Part shown: positions 1 to 10,276 of the stretch, one piece after another | Numbering within the stretch: the stretch's first letter is position 1 | Layout of the letters: each line of letters opens with the position of its first letter | DNA from: Sclerotinia nivalis | Lineage: Eukaryota; Ascomycota; Leotiomycetes; Helotiales; Sclerotiniaceae | DNA length: 64,000 nt | NCBI GenBank assembly: GCA_029531795.1 | Contig: JAPEIS010000013.1 | Coordinates: 1,674,001 to 1,738,000, forward strand | Direction of reading: 5' to 3' | The notes under the pieces: generated by a model | The model's input: the letters and a program-made list of their open reading frames with translations, nothing else | Told to the model about the DNA's origin: nothing | The model's database searches: none | Position numbers and translations under genes: made by a program

Positions 1-1185
1 TACATTCCATTCTGCCATATAGTGTAGCACCACCGATCACTACCCCAGCTTCCACTCTGTTATCTAGCGTGGTTTATATACCAGCTTACGACCCACCATT
101 TAATATACCTTCTGTTCATCTATCCAATGTGGTTTCTGTATCAGTTTATAATTTATCATTAAGTGTATCTTTTGTTCATCTATCCAGTGTGATTTCCGTA
201 ACAGTTTACAACCCACCATCCACTATAGCTACCACTCTGTCACCCAGTGTGGCGCCGCCAGCTGTCACTTTACCAACTACACTATTGTCAAGTGTTATTG
301 GTTCTTCAACCGGCTCTGCCTGTTCTGCCCCTTGCTCTTCCGCAACTAGACTTGCATCATGTTCTGCCTCTATTTATCCATTACCAAGCTCCTCTGGTGC
401 CTCGTCATAGTTCCCTGCTAGTTCCACAACAACTCCCGTATCATCTTCTAAATACACTGTCAAGCAAGGCGATGTTCTTTTCGATATTGCAAAAGATAAT
501 GGGGTCACATGGGCTGATCTCGAGGTAGCGAACTTAGAAGTCATAGGCGATGATTTAATCCAGCCAGGACTGGTCATCAACCTTCCATCTCCTACTTTTA
601 CTCCTGTTCCTGCTCCTGCTCCTGCTCCTATCTCCGATCCTTGCGCAGCACAAGCAGTCCATACTGTCACCATTAAGCCAGGAGACACCCTCAATGATAT
701 AGCCGCTCAATATGGAGTTCCTCCCTCAGCTTTGCAAGCAGCAAATCCAAGCATCCCCAATTATGACACTATTGTCCCAGGTCAAAATATCCATATTCCG
801 GCGAAAAGTGTTGCCCGGGTACAGGTCGTATACAGATCCTCAAGCCAGGAGATACACTCACCAGTATCGCTGCCGCCAATGGAATTACTGTCGCCGCTTT
901 GGAAGCAGCCAATCCAAAAATCATTAGAGCCAACTCGCTTTACCTGGTCAGACTATTAGACTCCCTACAGGTGGAGCCTGCCCCGGAACTTACACTACCA
1001 AAGAAGGAGAGCGCAATCACAATTTGGCACCTCAACTTGGAGACACTACCCGAGCTTCGCAAAATGCCCACCCACAAATCACAAATCCCAATTTGCTCCA
1101 ACCTGGTCGAGTCATCAATGTTCCTGGAGGGGCTTGGAGGTCGAAGAGAATACTCAATAGTGCTAAGTTCAGAGCTGCCTTTTAA
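1..1185 (+). pseudogene. Broken LysM-repeat (chitin-binding type) secreted protein gene, 5' end outside window
   Basis: Four LysM-like units follow one another: about 453-597, 664-810, 833-960 and 991-1130. Each shows the LysM pattern of a G-D turn, an N-G or similar pair, and an NP.I followed by PG..I. They are preceded by a Ser/Thr/Val/Pro-rich stretch (1-410) typical of fungal extracellular LysM proteins. The units do not share one frame: units 1 and 2 are in one frame, unit 3 in a second and unit 4 in a third. An in-frame TAG at 408-410 separates the Ser-rich part from unit 1, and unit 4 ends in TAA at 1183-1185. No plausible intron removes the stop or the shifts, so the gene looks inactivated by one nonsense change and two small indels (about 811-832 and about 943). 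Fungal LysM proteins of this kind bind chitin at the cell surface or in the plant apoplast; that role is family knowledge. Confidence 0.75.
25..294 (+). repeat. 60-bp tandem repeat (three full units) flanked by two 45-bp shortened units
   Basis: Three consecutive 60-bp units lie at 70-129, 130-189 and 190-249. All begin GTGGTTT or GTGATTT and end in TATCCAAT, TATCCAGT or CACCCAGT. A related 45-bp unit precedes them (25-69) and another follows (250-294); both start GTRGCRCCRCC. The units are multiples of three and lie in the open frame of the LysM relic, so they encoded a 20-residue Ser/Val/Pro-rich spacer repeat. Confidence 0.7.
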
Positions 1186-2125
1186 TCACGAAACTGATGT
1201 TTTTGAGAAGAGGTATGTTTGATATTCTCATGAAGTAATGATTTCAATATTCCAGAACAAGTACTAATATAAATTCTTTCAATATAGTTCGATGCAAAAT
1301 AACCAATAATTTCTACTTCTTTAATATCCCGCCAGACATTCTCGTCTGCTCGGACAAACATTATTATCAACATCTCAGATGGACAATCCATTCAAATCAA
1401 AAGTGTTTTGTTTTTTCATATCTGCGATATCTTCTATTCTTTTTCCGGAGTGTGCAGGAGGCAACTTGGACATATGGTTAGCGAAGCTCACCATTTTAAT
1501 AATATTCAATTGGCTTTTGTTGTGGGATTAGCATGCCAATACCACTCTTTTGAATCTACGAGCCGGCTCTTTTGAGGTGGATAATTCTCATTATATAGAA
1601 ATATAGGAGTATAGAAGTATAGAAAATCAAAATAGCATTACACTCCTTGTTGATATATCTCATCTGGTGTACATATATTTCATATGTTACAATCCGGCGC
1701 GTATATCATGGAATCTTCGTTGGATATGTATTGTGTATTATGTGCGTGAATATTTAGATACGTGAGACAATTTAAGTGCACTTCACTTCACAGCTCAATA
1801 CTTATTAAATTAATCATCGCTCCAGAGCAAATAGTAAGTGAGGAAGGAATAAAGAATCTCCTCTGTTCTTCGGATCCAACAGATCTCCAAAAATAAGAGC
1901 TAGCTCACTAGCAAGACTAGGTAGGTAGGGAAAAGTGTAACAGCCGCTAAAACTACAGGGGTAGGTACATGCCAAACCGAACGTCATTTAGGCCCGAGCA
2001 CCATCGATGAATTCTAACCTTAAGCTTTCAAAACACAAAACATAAGTTACAACTCAATCACTTACTACTCTCACACAACCCCCCAAAAACACAATAGCAC
2101 AACCCATTCCCCCTTCCAATTCACC
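1186..2125. other. Intergenic region, no gene seen
   Basis: This 0.94-kb AT-rich stretch contains only short, overlapping, composition-driven open frames. The last about 100 bases before 2126 are C-rich and purine-poor (CAC/CCC/AAC runs), as is usual for filamentous-fungal 5' UTRs, so the promoter of the downstream gene is probably within 1850-2100. Confidence 0.6.
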
Positions 2126-2820
2126 ATGACGCCCTTGCGAATCCAACCACAAACATACCGATCCACCATCCAGAAAATAAACAGTATTTCCGCATCCGGG
2201 AAATGTAATTTTAGCACCCGGAGCGCAAATACTATATTAGCTAGGAATATTGACGGAGGTGTGGAGAGACGAGCTTGTGTAGGGTTACCACTTATACAGA
2301 GGATATCGACGCGGAGTATGGCGTGGAATATGCGTGCTGGGGGATTGGGGATGGTGGGGGTTGGGAGGAGAGGGTATGCGACGGCGACGCCTGCTGATGT
2401 TATTATTGAGGATTTGACGGAGCAGTATTCGGTTGCGAGGGATGAGTTTGAGGTTTGTTTTCTTGAATTTCTTTTTCAACCAGCTTTCCATTACACTTCT
2501 TACCACCATTCTCGCATCCTCCCCATACACCCCATCCCCCTTCCCTCCCTCCCTCTCCCCCTCCCCGCAACCAAAACACAAACAAACTAACACCCCCGCC
2601 CACCCCCTAGATAGCCAGCGAAGAAACAACCAAAAACTCCGTCTACGCAGCCGACGACCGCGCAGCCGCAGCAGAAGAACTCCGAAAATTAAAAGAAATG
2701 TACGGAACAGCTATTGCGGGGGAACATGGCGAGGAAATTCAACGACGGGTGGGCCAGCGGGTGAGAGAATTGGAACAGGGCGTTTTGGCTTTGGAGGAGA
2801 GGGCGAGAGAGGATCATTAG
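2126..2820 (+). CDS. Small probable mitochondrial coiled-coil protein, unknown function (two exons)
   Basis: The ATG at 2126 sits in a good CACC-ATG context. Exon 1 is 2126-2452; a 158-bp intron (2453-2610) with a GTTTGT donor, an ACTAAC branch site near 2586-2591 and a CTAG acceptor joins in frame to exon 2 (2611-2820), giving 178 residues. The first about 85 residues are rich in Arg, Ser and Thr with almost no acidic residues. They end in RRGYATAT, which looks like a mitochondrial targeting and cleavage region. The rest is charged and heptad-like, rich in Ala, Glu and Arg, consistent with a coiled coil that runs to the C-terminus. I do not recognise a named family. The intron is pyrimidine-rich (CCCTCCC runs). 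Mitochondrial location is inferred only from the N-terminus. Confidence 0.7.
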
Positions 2821-3571
2821 ATTTGGGGGATGGGATTTTTATTGTGGGTGTTTTTGGGGGGGGATAGTTTTGGAATTACGGATATTGAAGTCATGTATGG
2901 AGTAAAGCGGAAGAATGACACATTGTGGATGATGGATGGGAGGTGAAAATAAATTTCACGATGGATACTCTCAAATTATGCAGGATTTCGAGTTTCCAGA
3001 CTGGAAAGATGGCGGGGTATGCTCTCTAGGATCGTGCTTTGAATAGCATAGCATGAACAAATGAAGAATCGACAGTATAGTTTATTTATGCAGCTTGCTT
3101 GAAGGCTCATAAGTGATAAGGTGTATTTAATTAGCTAACCATCAGAAATCCCACTCGATATTATTTACAAAACTCGTTTGTATAATTAATATTAAATATT
3201 TTTGTTCGTCATCGCACTAAAATAAAAAGGGGTATTTCTCGAAAAGAAAACAGCTAGAAAACGATATTAAAAAATAAAAATTCATAATGGTGTCTCCTCC
3301 CATGTACCAAGTGGCTTTGCCTGGTAAAATTCCTCGCATATTCCCAATGTGCCAATATCGAAGAACATTGTCTGAAAGATGCCTCACGGTGATCTCTTCA
3401 AAGCCAGCTTGCCCAAATGTATTTCCAATACGCCTTGATTGAATCGATCGTATACTGACATGGGCTCGTGTGTGTTGATACTTGTAAATGATCCAAGGAA
3501 ATTGAAATGCAATATAGTACACAAATTCTCATACAAAAGTGGTATGTAAGTATGTACTTTTCAAATGGGGC
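2821..3571. other. Convergent 3' intergenic region
   Basis: The region lies between two genes that end towards each other. A minus-strand open frame at 3217-3522 (101 codons) has no recognisable domain and lies in the probable 3' UTR of the downstream minus-strand gene, so I do not call it. The sequence is A+T-rich from about 3040 to 3260 and could hold both polyadenylation regions. Confidence 0.5.
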
Positions 3572-5482
3572 TTAGAGATGCGATAATTCGTCTGAGCTTA
3601 CTGACTTGGGGGTTTGTCCGGCTCCGTAATGGTCGCCGATTTCAACGTCTTCGTCCTCGCCCTCGCTATCGTTGCTGAGATTGCCATCGTCCTCTTCCTC
3701 ATCTTCGCCTTCATCGTCTTCTTCTGCATCCTCAATTTCCTCATCGCTCTCTAATTCTCCATCAGCACTTCGGTTACCATCTCCGCTCTCTTCAACCTCA
3801 ACCTCTACTTCTTCCTCTCCTTCCTCTCCTTCCTCTCCTTCCTCTCCTTCCTCTCCTTCCTCTCCTTCCTCTCCTTCCTCTCCTTCCTCTCCTTCCTCTC
3901 CTTCCTCTCCTTCCTCTCCTTCCTCTCCTTCCTCTTCTTCCTCTTCCTCTTCTTCCTCTTCTTCCTCATCATATTCCGACATCGATGGTCGATCATCTTC
4001 AAATTCTTCTTGCTCTTGCTCTTCCCCCTCAATTACATCAACCTTTTCATACTCCTCAATAGACTCCATAACATGGTCATCATCTTCTTCCATCTTAACA
4101 CCCTCCATTTGCTGCTCAAGTCTTAATAACTCTTCTTGACGTTGCCGCTCTTTCTCTCTCTCCAATTTCCTTGCCTCTCTCCGCAATCTTTTTTCCCGCT
4201 CACGTTTGGATTCTAATTCATTCTCGCTGCACGAATCAGGTTCAGGAGGGTCATCGTCTTCCAAAGTGTCAATGATCGACATCATATACCTTTGGGCAAT
4301 CTTAGCCACAATAGCAACAGATATAGCATGCCAAAAATGTTTGCTCGAGTCTAGGAAATCACAAATGTGAATGTCTCTGATTTTCGCTTGTGGATCCGAA
4401 GAGTCCAGTGTAACGAATAATGCTTTCGCTTGTATGTAAAGGATTCCATAAATGAGGGGAGGACGTCGGAAGTATATTTCTGTCTCGCCCAATTCATTGA
4501 CAATTGGTGACGGACGTAATAGTGATCGACGCCATGATTCAGCATGGAAATTCATTTGATCTTGCAGGCGTTTAGTTGTTTCCGCAGCGGGTGCGTGCCA
4601 TCGACCTTCAACAAGACAGAGAACTGGAATAAACTTTTTCTTATGGTAACCTCCATCCCTTTCAGTCCACTCAACGTATTTACCAATCCATTGCCGCATT
4701 TGCGCTTCAGGTGGGCCATTCCTACCATAGTATCTATCATGTACACGACGACCAAGGTAATTGTTGAGGAATTCTAACATTTGAATAGCTGCGTAACAAT
4801 TAGTTTGAAGAAATTCAAGAATCTGGAAACACTTACATTTACTACTCTCACCCAGAAGCGCATTATCATCAGGACAAAACATGGCCTCAGGAACCGTTCG
4901 AAAATTCCGCTCCTTCGCCCAGTGCGGCAAAAGTCCTTCGTGTCCCATGTATTGAATTCTTTCCAATAAGAAAATTTCTTCAGGAGACCATTCGCCATCT
5001 GCTCGAGCTTTTTCCACTGTCTCTTTCGCCCTAGCTAACTCCGCGGCCTGTCTTGCAAGATATTCATTTACTTTTTGTTCGGCAGAAATCTCATCCTCAT
5101 CCTCTTCTTCATCTTCATCTTCGTCCATATAATCTGGATTTACCGATCCTTCATCGCTCTCAGTAATATTCCGCGAAGAAGGTTGCTTTGGTGAGACTTC
5201 ATCTCCAGAAAATATAGGTCCATCAGCCTCATCGTCTTCGCGGGAACGTTTGAGGGGATTCCTGGAGGGGGTTGCTCTATCTTCTTGAGGTATATAATGC
5301 TGATTCATGCGATCATATGCGAAGCTCAGGGCTCTTTTATTGTTTTGTGGTTCAGAGAGAAATTGGTGTTCGTCATCAACTGCGCTGTAACCTGGAGTTT
5401 GAGGTGCCATTGTCCTACGACGTTTCGCAACGGGGGAAAGATAATTGACAACGGCATCTTTGATTTTGAAAATTTGATCCAT
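3572..5482 (-). CDS. Acidic nuclear-type protein of unknown function with Glu/Gly minisatellite tail
   Basis: The frame is open from ATG (5480-5482) for 636 codons, but a 48-bp in-frame intron at 4789-4836 is very likely (GTAAGT donor, ACTAAT branch, GCAG acceptor). Splicing gives about 620 residues and removes a stretch that resembles the residues just after it. The N-terminus carries a basic KRRR cluster and an RNPLKRSRED motif, both nuclear-localisation-like. Acidic patches surround residues 115-130. The centre (about 165-400) is a folded, Trp- and Tyr-containing region (for example MRQWIGKYVEWTERDGGY) and is the probable conserved domain. It is followed by a basic-acidic coiled coil rich in RER and EKER, then a tail dominated by Glu and Asp. 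The tail includes thirteen Gly-Glu-Glu repeats. I do not recognise the family. A chromatin or histone-associated role would be a guess based only on the acidity. Confidence 0.8.
   Translation of the reverse strand: MDQIFKIKDAVVNYLSPVAKRRRTMAPQTPGYSAVDDEHQFLSEPQNNKRALSFAYDRMNQHYIPQEDRATPSRNPLKRSREDDEADGPIFSGDEVSPKQPSSRNITESDEGSVNPDYMDEDEDEEEDEDEISAEQKVNEYLARQAAELARAKETVEKARADGEWSPEEIFLLERIQYMGHEGLLPHWAKERNFRTVPEAMFCPDDNALLGESSKCKCFQILEFLQTNCYAAIQMLEFLNNYLGRRVHDRYYGRNGPPEAQMRQWIGKYVEWTERDGGYHKKKFIPVLCLVEGRWHAPAAETTKRLQDQMNFHAESWRRSLLRPSPIVNELGETEIYFRRPPLIYGILYIQAKALFVTLDSSDPQAKIRDIHICDFLDSSKHFWHAISVAIVAKIAQRYMMSIIDTLEDDDPPEPDSCSENELESKREREKRLRREARKLEREKERQRQEELLRLEQQMEGVKMEEDDDHVMESIEEYEKVDVIEGEEQEQEEFEDDRPSMSEYDEEEEEEEEEEEEEGEEGEEGEEGEEGEEGEEGEEGEEGEEGEEGEEGEEGEEEVEVEVEESGDGNRSADGELESDEEIEDAEEDDEGEDEEEDDGNLSNDSEGEDEDVEIGDHYGAGQTPKSVSSDELSHL
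3812..3928. repeat. 9-bp minisatellite, 13 perfect units
   Basis: Thirteen exact copies of TTCCTCTCC run head to tail. On the minus strand they encode Gly-Glu-Glu repeats inside the acidic tail of the flanking gene. The tract continues into imperfect CTTCCTCTT triplets coding for poly-Glu up to about 3965. Confidence 0.95.
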
Positions 5483-6356
5483 GTCGAGGCGTAGTAAGTT
5501 CTTATTCGATTCCTTACTGGCGTGATATTCTGAAGGCAGCTTCTGTTATTAGATCGAGTTCGCGTTTTGTGTTGTATTGAATTGAATTGAGTCTCCTATT
5601 TCAACCTCAAGGCTGAAGTTCCTAGATTGTAGTAAAATAGTCCTAATCGACCTTGGAAATTGTGAGAGAATGAATTTATTGGAATGTATGCGAAAATCCT
5701 TAAAAGAAACTCTTTCGCATAAAGGACTTTCGTCATTGAACTGTTGATTAATTTGGAAGATTTCAATGTTGTCGATGCATTAATAGATAAATTATTCTCT
5801 CAGCCTTGGGAAATTATTATGAGAAAGTCTGGGGTAGGGGATGATGATCCCTTACTAGATATCTAGATACCGACTGACCGACCGTATTTCGACCCCACTT
5901 ACCGCATATGGCCAAGTTATGGCCTAATTGTGGACAAATGTCTCGGATGATACCCGTACACCGTATCTTATCCTACCTACCACAATACCACATGCACAAA
6001 TGTTCTCCGCATGGAAATGGATAAATCATTTACAATAGGATAAATATTAGGCCGAGGGTCCGTCATATGTCGTTTCCCGTGATTAATAACAAGCGACAAG
6101 CGACAACTCGACAACTCGACAACTTGACACTTACACTGATGATCTGACTGACTGCTAGAATGTCAGATGAAGTTTATCCATAGCTACGAATATAGTAGGT
6201 TCAATGGCTAGTGTCATTCCATTCATTCACCATCACATCACCATCACATCAAACAAAGCATGTAATGTAATGAATGCACCGGCAAGTTTTCAATTCGAAC
6301 TGTTCCTGCTCATTCGTCCCTCTATCTCCAGACTCCATCTTCCTTTCTCCCAGATT
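5483..6356. other. Intergenic region with short CGACAACT tandem repeats
   Basis: This stretch is the upstream region of the acidic-protein gene and the 3' flank of the aldo-keto reductase. No gene is evident. Short tandem direct repeats of 8-9 bp (GACAAGC, then CGACAACT copies) lie at about 6091-6127, and a 10-bp CACCATCACAT repeat lies at about 6226-6252. Confidence 0.5.
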
Positions 6357-7545
6357 CTATTGCTTAGTTGGTGAAATAGGCTTAGATGGTTGAACATGAT
6401 CTGTGACTCCAGCCATATTCGACCAACATACATCACCTGGGCTCTGCACCTTGTTTGCTCCTCCTGTTAAGAAATTTTGAGGAAATCCGATGTCAAATTC
6501 GTTTGCCTCATCAATCTGTTTAATGTCATCATCACTCAACTCGAGTGACAAAGCTTCGATATTTCCCTTCAAATGCTCGATCTTTCTTCCACCAACGATT
6601 GGATATACATATTTGGCCTTTTTCAACACATATGCCATTGCAACACTGGTAATTATTGTCTTCTTCTCGTTGGCAATCTTTTCCAGGACTTTCGATATCT
6701 TCAAGGCCGCTTCTGGAGGTGGAGCATACTTTCGACCTTCATCGGACTTGCGTTGCTCTTCGGTTTTGAAATAACCGCTTCCCAATGCACCCCAAGGAGC
6801 TAATCCCATCCCTTCTTCAGCGGCCATATCGATAATGTCACGCTCGAAATCGCGATACTGGGCCGACCAGCGTCCTTGAAAGACGGAAAATTGACGGAAA
6901 CCATGATCACGGGCATATTGATTGCATTTTGATACAATCCATGCTGGCGTGTCTGAGATCCCAAGGTATAGAACCTTTCCGGACAATACCAATGCGTTCA
7001 ATGACTGCATGAGCTCTGGAATTGAGCAAGTAAAGTCCCACCAGTGAACATAGAGTAAATCAATATACGATGTTCTCAACTTCTTCAAACTTGCTTCGAC
7101 AGAAAGATGAAGAGACTTTGATCCGTTGCCACCAGTATTGATCAAAATCTCCTTATCACCATGTCCACTTCGGAAAGCAGTTGTGTACTTTGTGGCGATA
7201 ACAAGTTGGTCTCGAATTCCGCGCTTTTCAGCCCATTCACCAAGCCATTTCTCGGATTCTTCGTTTTGATAATTGTTGGCTGTATCAATGAAGTTTCCTC
7301 CAGCCGAATAAAAGTAATCCAATATCTCCTCACTTTGTTTTTGATCACAAGCCCCCATGAAACTCTCCCCTGGAAAGCCTTAGCAATGTAATTACAGGAT
7401 GGAGAAATCACTACGTCTACTTACATGCGTTTCCGAAATTCATTGCTCCCAAGCAGAGAGGACTTACTCTAATCGCTGCTGTGGGTGACAGCATTCTATA
7501 GCGGGCAAGAGCAGTCTTTGGGGGTGGGGGTGGAGGGAATGCCAT
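6357..7545 (-). CDS. Aldo-keto reductase, aryl-alcohol dehydrogenase (AAD/AKR9-like) type
   Basis: The protein should reduce aldehydes or ketones with NADPH in the cytosol. ATG at 7543-7545; exon 1 is 7425-7545, a 55-bp intron (7370-7424; GTAAGT donor, TTGCTAAG branch, CAG acceptor) joins in frame to exon 2 (6357-7369), giving 377 residues, the usual AAD-family length. The catalytic tetrad is visible: Asp about 69 (FIDTA), Tyr about 74 (ANNY), Lys about 101 (IATKY) and His about 149 (YVHWWD). GISDTPAW and the C-terminal IVGGRK cofactor region also fit. Starting at the internal Met at 7358 would lose the conserved first strand ([11 protein letters not shown]), so the spliced start is preferred. 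The N-terminus has six consecutive prolines. The substrate cannot be read from sequence; norsolorinate-reductase-like relatives act in secondary metabolism, but no biosynthetic cluster is next to it. Confidence 0.9.
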
Positions 7546-8752
7546 TTTGGTTGTTCGGAAATGATATATGTATATGAGGAGGCAATTTCAATTAAGACAG
7601 GAAGAGAAGTGTTTGATATTCTGTGTATCTTGATATCAAATTGGGAGGATGAATGGGAGTTTTTATAATGGAACTTTTTGGTATGATTTCATTCCTGAAA
7701 GAAACATTTCTAAGCATTCCCCGCATTCAAACTCATTTACAAGCCTTCAATTCTTAACACCGGTCATAGCATACATACTAAAACCATAACCTCGCAAGGA
7801 GATAAGTTATCTGCGTGATTCATGCCCGCTATTATGCTACGTTTTAAAGATACGTGGATGCTGCTCAGTACCATTGACATATTTCGGCCGAAATGCAAAT
7901 CATGTATCGCAGTCATTGCCGTACTCCATACATCGGCTGCTAATCCCTGCAATATTGTAGATCCTCGTTGTCCTGAAGATCTGTTGGTCAAACATCTGTG
8001 TGATAGGTCCATCCGAATCCACTTACAAGCATCTTCACAAAAGGCTAAGGATATGCTTTGCAGTCTGTCTGCACTCCGCGGTTTTCCCGGTCGGCATCTT
8101 GCGTACATTGCAATGACATAAGTCATGTCCAAAGGGCTGGGCAAGTGCTTGATGTAATTAACATGTCATCGTGGCCACGAACAGCCTACTATAAGATAAA
8201 AAACTTGTAGTGTGCTGGTTCTGGAACTTGCTTGCTCATGTCTGGACAAGTTTTCAATATCATCACGTGAACGGTACACACACTTATCGAACCTGGAGTC
8301 ACGTTTTGGTGTCCCATCCATTGTCCATTCCAGCTCCTGATACTCTACTACACGGTCTCAATTTCTCGAGGACAATTGACTGACCATGGTGTAATTGGGG
8401 TAAGTATGGTTAACTAAAAGGTTCAAACAGTATCTGGGTCAAAGGATCCTGAATTCCATTTCCCCTCCCACCATGAGGAAAACACTACACATTCCCGCTG
8501 TATCACGTGCATTCGTGAATATAATGACAGGCTAAATTGCTTTCCACCCCACCCCGGCTTCGGAAGTGGCCCATTCTCGAAGTAGGAAAGCTTGCAAGCT
8601 TTCTTGCAAAGTCTAAAGTGTTTCCCCCACTTCTTGAACTTTTCCACCACTCTTCATATTCTTTAACGACACATATTGAGGTCTTTTTTCACATCAATCA
8701 CGTTGCCTGTTAAATCCTTACTGTTATCAGATTTCACCAGAGGGTGTGGCAC
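7546..8752. other. Divergent promoter region between AKR and MFS transporter
   Basis: About 1.2 kb separates two genes transcribed away from each other. Open frames on both strands at 7764-8144 overlap one another and show no domain, so no gene is called. The last 120 bases before the transporter are pyrimidine-rich, consistent with a 5' UTR. Confidence 0.5.
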
Positions 8753-10276
8753 ATGCAAGCGGTTGGGAACAACTATGCAGAGGAAAGCTGCTTAAAAAAC
8801 CGCGACGTCACTGCATCTCATGCAAACGATCGATCTCAAATTGAAAATTTGGAAAAATCCGGGGTAAACTTGACTTTACATAATTCGGAAAATCTTGACA
8901 ACGACAAGCGAAGCACAACCAATTCTAATGAGAACCTCGAGACGGGTATTGCTCAAAATGATTCCGACCAGCCATCTGATGGAGCTTCAATTGAGGAGGA
9001 CGAAAAGGATGATTTTCCTGAAGGGGGTTTGAAGGGTTGGTCTGTGGTTGTGGGATCATTCTGTGGCTCATTTTCAGTCTTTGGGATTCTCAATTGCAGT
9101 GGTATTTTACTAGAGTATTTCAGTACTCATCAATTGAAAGAATATGACTCCGGTCAGATTGGATGGATTTTCGGAGTGTCACTCTTTTTGACCTTCTTTT
9201 GTGGTGCACCAATTGGTCCTATCTTTGATGCATATGGTCCAAGAGCTTTGATCTTTAGTGGAAGCATCTTATTGGTTTTATCCATGATGTTACTTGGATT
9301 ATGTACTCGTAAGTTACACTGACACCATAAATCCATGTTTACTAACTAATTGGTCCTAGAATATTGGCACTTCTTTGTGGTGTATAGTGTCCTCAATGGT
9401 CTTGGTGGATGCTTGGTAAATACTCCATGTATTGCTGCAATAGGTCATTATTTTCTCGTCAAGAGAGGTAACGCTACCGGTATTGCAATGACGGCTGGAA
9501 GTATTGGTGGAGTTATATTCCCTCTTATGTTACAACGCCTTTTCCCAACGATAGGTTTTGCGTGGGCAACTCGAATCCTAGGATTCATCCTCATCTTCCT
9601 TCTTATACTCGCAAATTTGCTCGTGCAAAGTCGTCTTCCTCGAAAGGCACTTCCTAGCATGAGCAGCATTCTTCCGGATTTAAATGCTTTTAAGGATCCA
9701 CCTTTCTTCTTCCTTACCATGGCGATTTTCCTCCTCGAATGGGGTATTTTTGTCCCTCTGACATATATCACACCTTATGTTGTCTCACAAGGTCAATCAA
9801 CATCCTTTGGTTTTTACATTGTTTCCATCCTCAATGCTGGTTCATTTGTCGGCCGATTCGGAGCAGGTTGGGCAGCCGATCTTATTGGTCGTGTAAATAC
9901 ACTCATTCTCTCGGTCGCTCTCTGTGTAATAACGTGTTTAGCCCTTTGGTTACCAGCCAGCAATTCCACAGCCATGGCCGTCGTTTTCGCCATTGCCTTC
10001 GGATTTGTTAGTGGTAGTAATCTTAGTCTGAGTCCAGTATGCGTTGGGCAAATGTGTAAGACTGAACACTATGGTCGTTATTATTCGACATGCTGGATGG
10101 TAGTCGCATTTGGCACTTTGACAGGGCTACCTATTGCTGGACAGATTCTCACAGCTAGTGGAGGCGATTATACGTGGTTAATCGTTTTTGCTGGACTCTC
10201 ATATGCATTGGCAGGATTTCTCCTCATTGTTGCGAGAGTTTGGGCGGTGGGATGGTCGATTCGTACAAAGTACTAA
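8753..10276 (+). CDS. MFS transporter, monocarboxylate (MCT) type
   Basis: A 12-helix plasma-membrane-type permease. The first ATG is at 8753; an upstream in-frame GTG is not a credible eukaryotic start. Exon 1 is 8753-9308; a 51-bp intron (9309-9359; GTAAGT, ACTAAC branch, CTAG acceptor) joins to exon 2 (9360-10276), giving 490 residues. A hydrophilic, Asn/Asp/Glu-rich cytosolic N-tail of about 90 residues is followed by the MCT-family entry signature PEGGLKGWSVVVGSF. Later landmarks are GGCLVNTPCIAAIGHYF with FVKRGNATG-like LVKRGNATGIA, and GRFGAGWAADLIGRVN at the domain 2 start. In fungi this family includes monocarboxylate, riboflavin-like and secondary-metabolite carriers, and the substrate is not predictable. 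It diverges from the AKR gene, so shared regulation is possible but unproven. Confidence 0.9.

Noticed and set aside
3217..3522. 101-codon minus-strand open frame
   Set aside because: It lies in the probable 3' UTR of the acidic-protein gene and has no recognisable pattern.
7764..8144. 126-codon minus-strand open frame upstream of the AKR/MFS pair
   Set aside because: A comparable open frame exists on the opposite strand over the same bases, no domain is visible, and it lies in a divergent promoter region.
8744..8752. In-frame GTG start upstream of the MFS ATG
   Set aside because: GTG is not a normal start in fungal nuclear genes; the ATG at 8753 is the first credible start.
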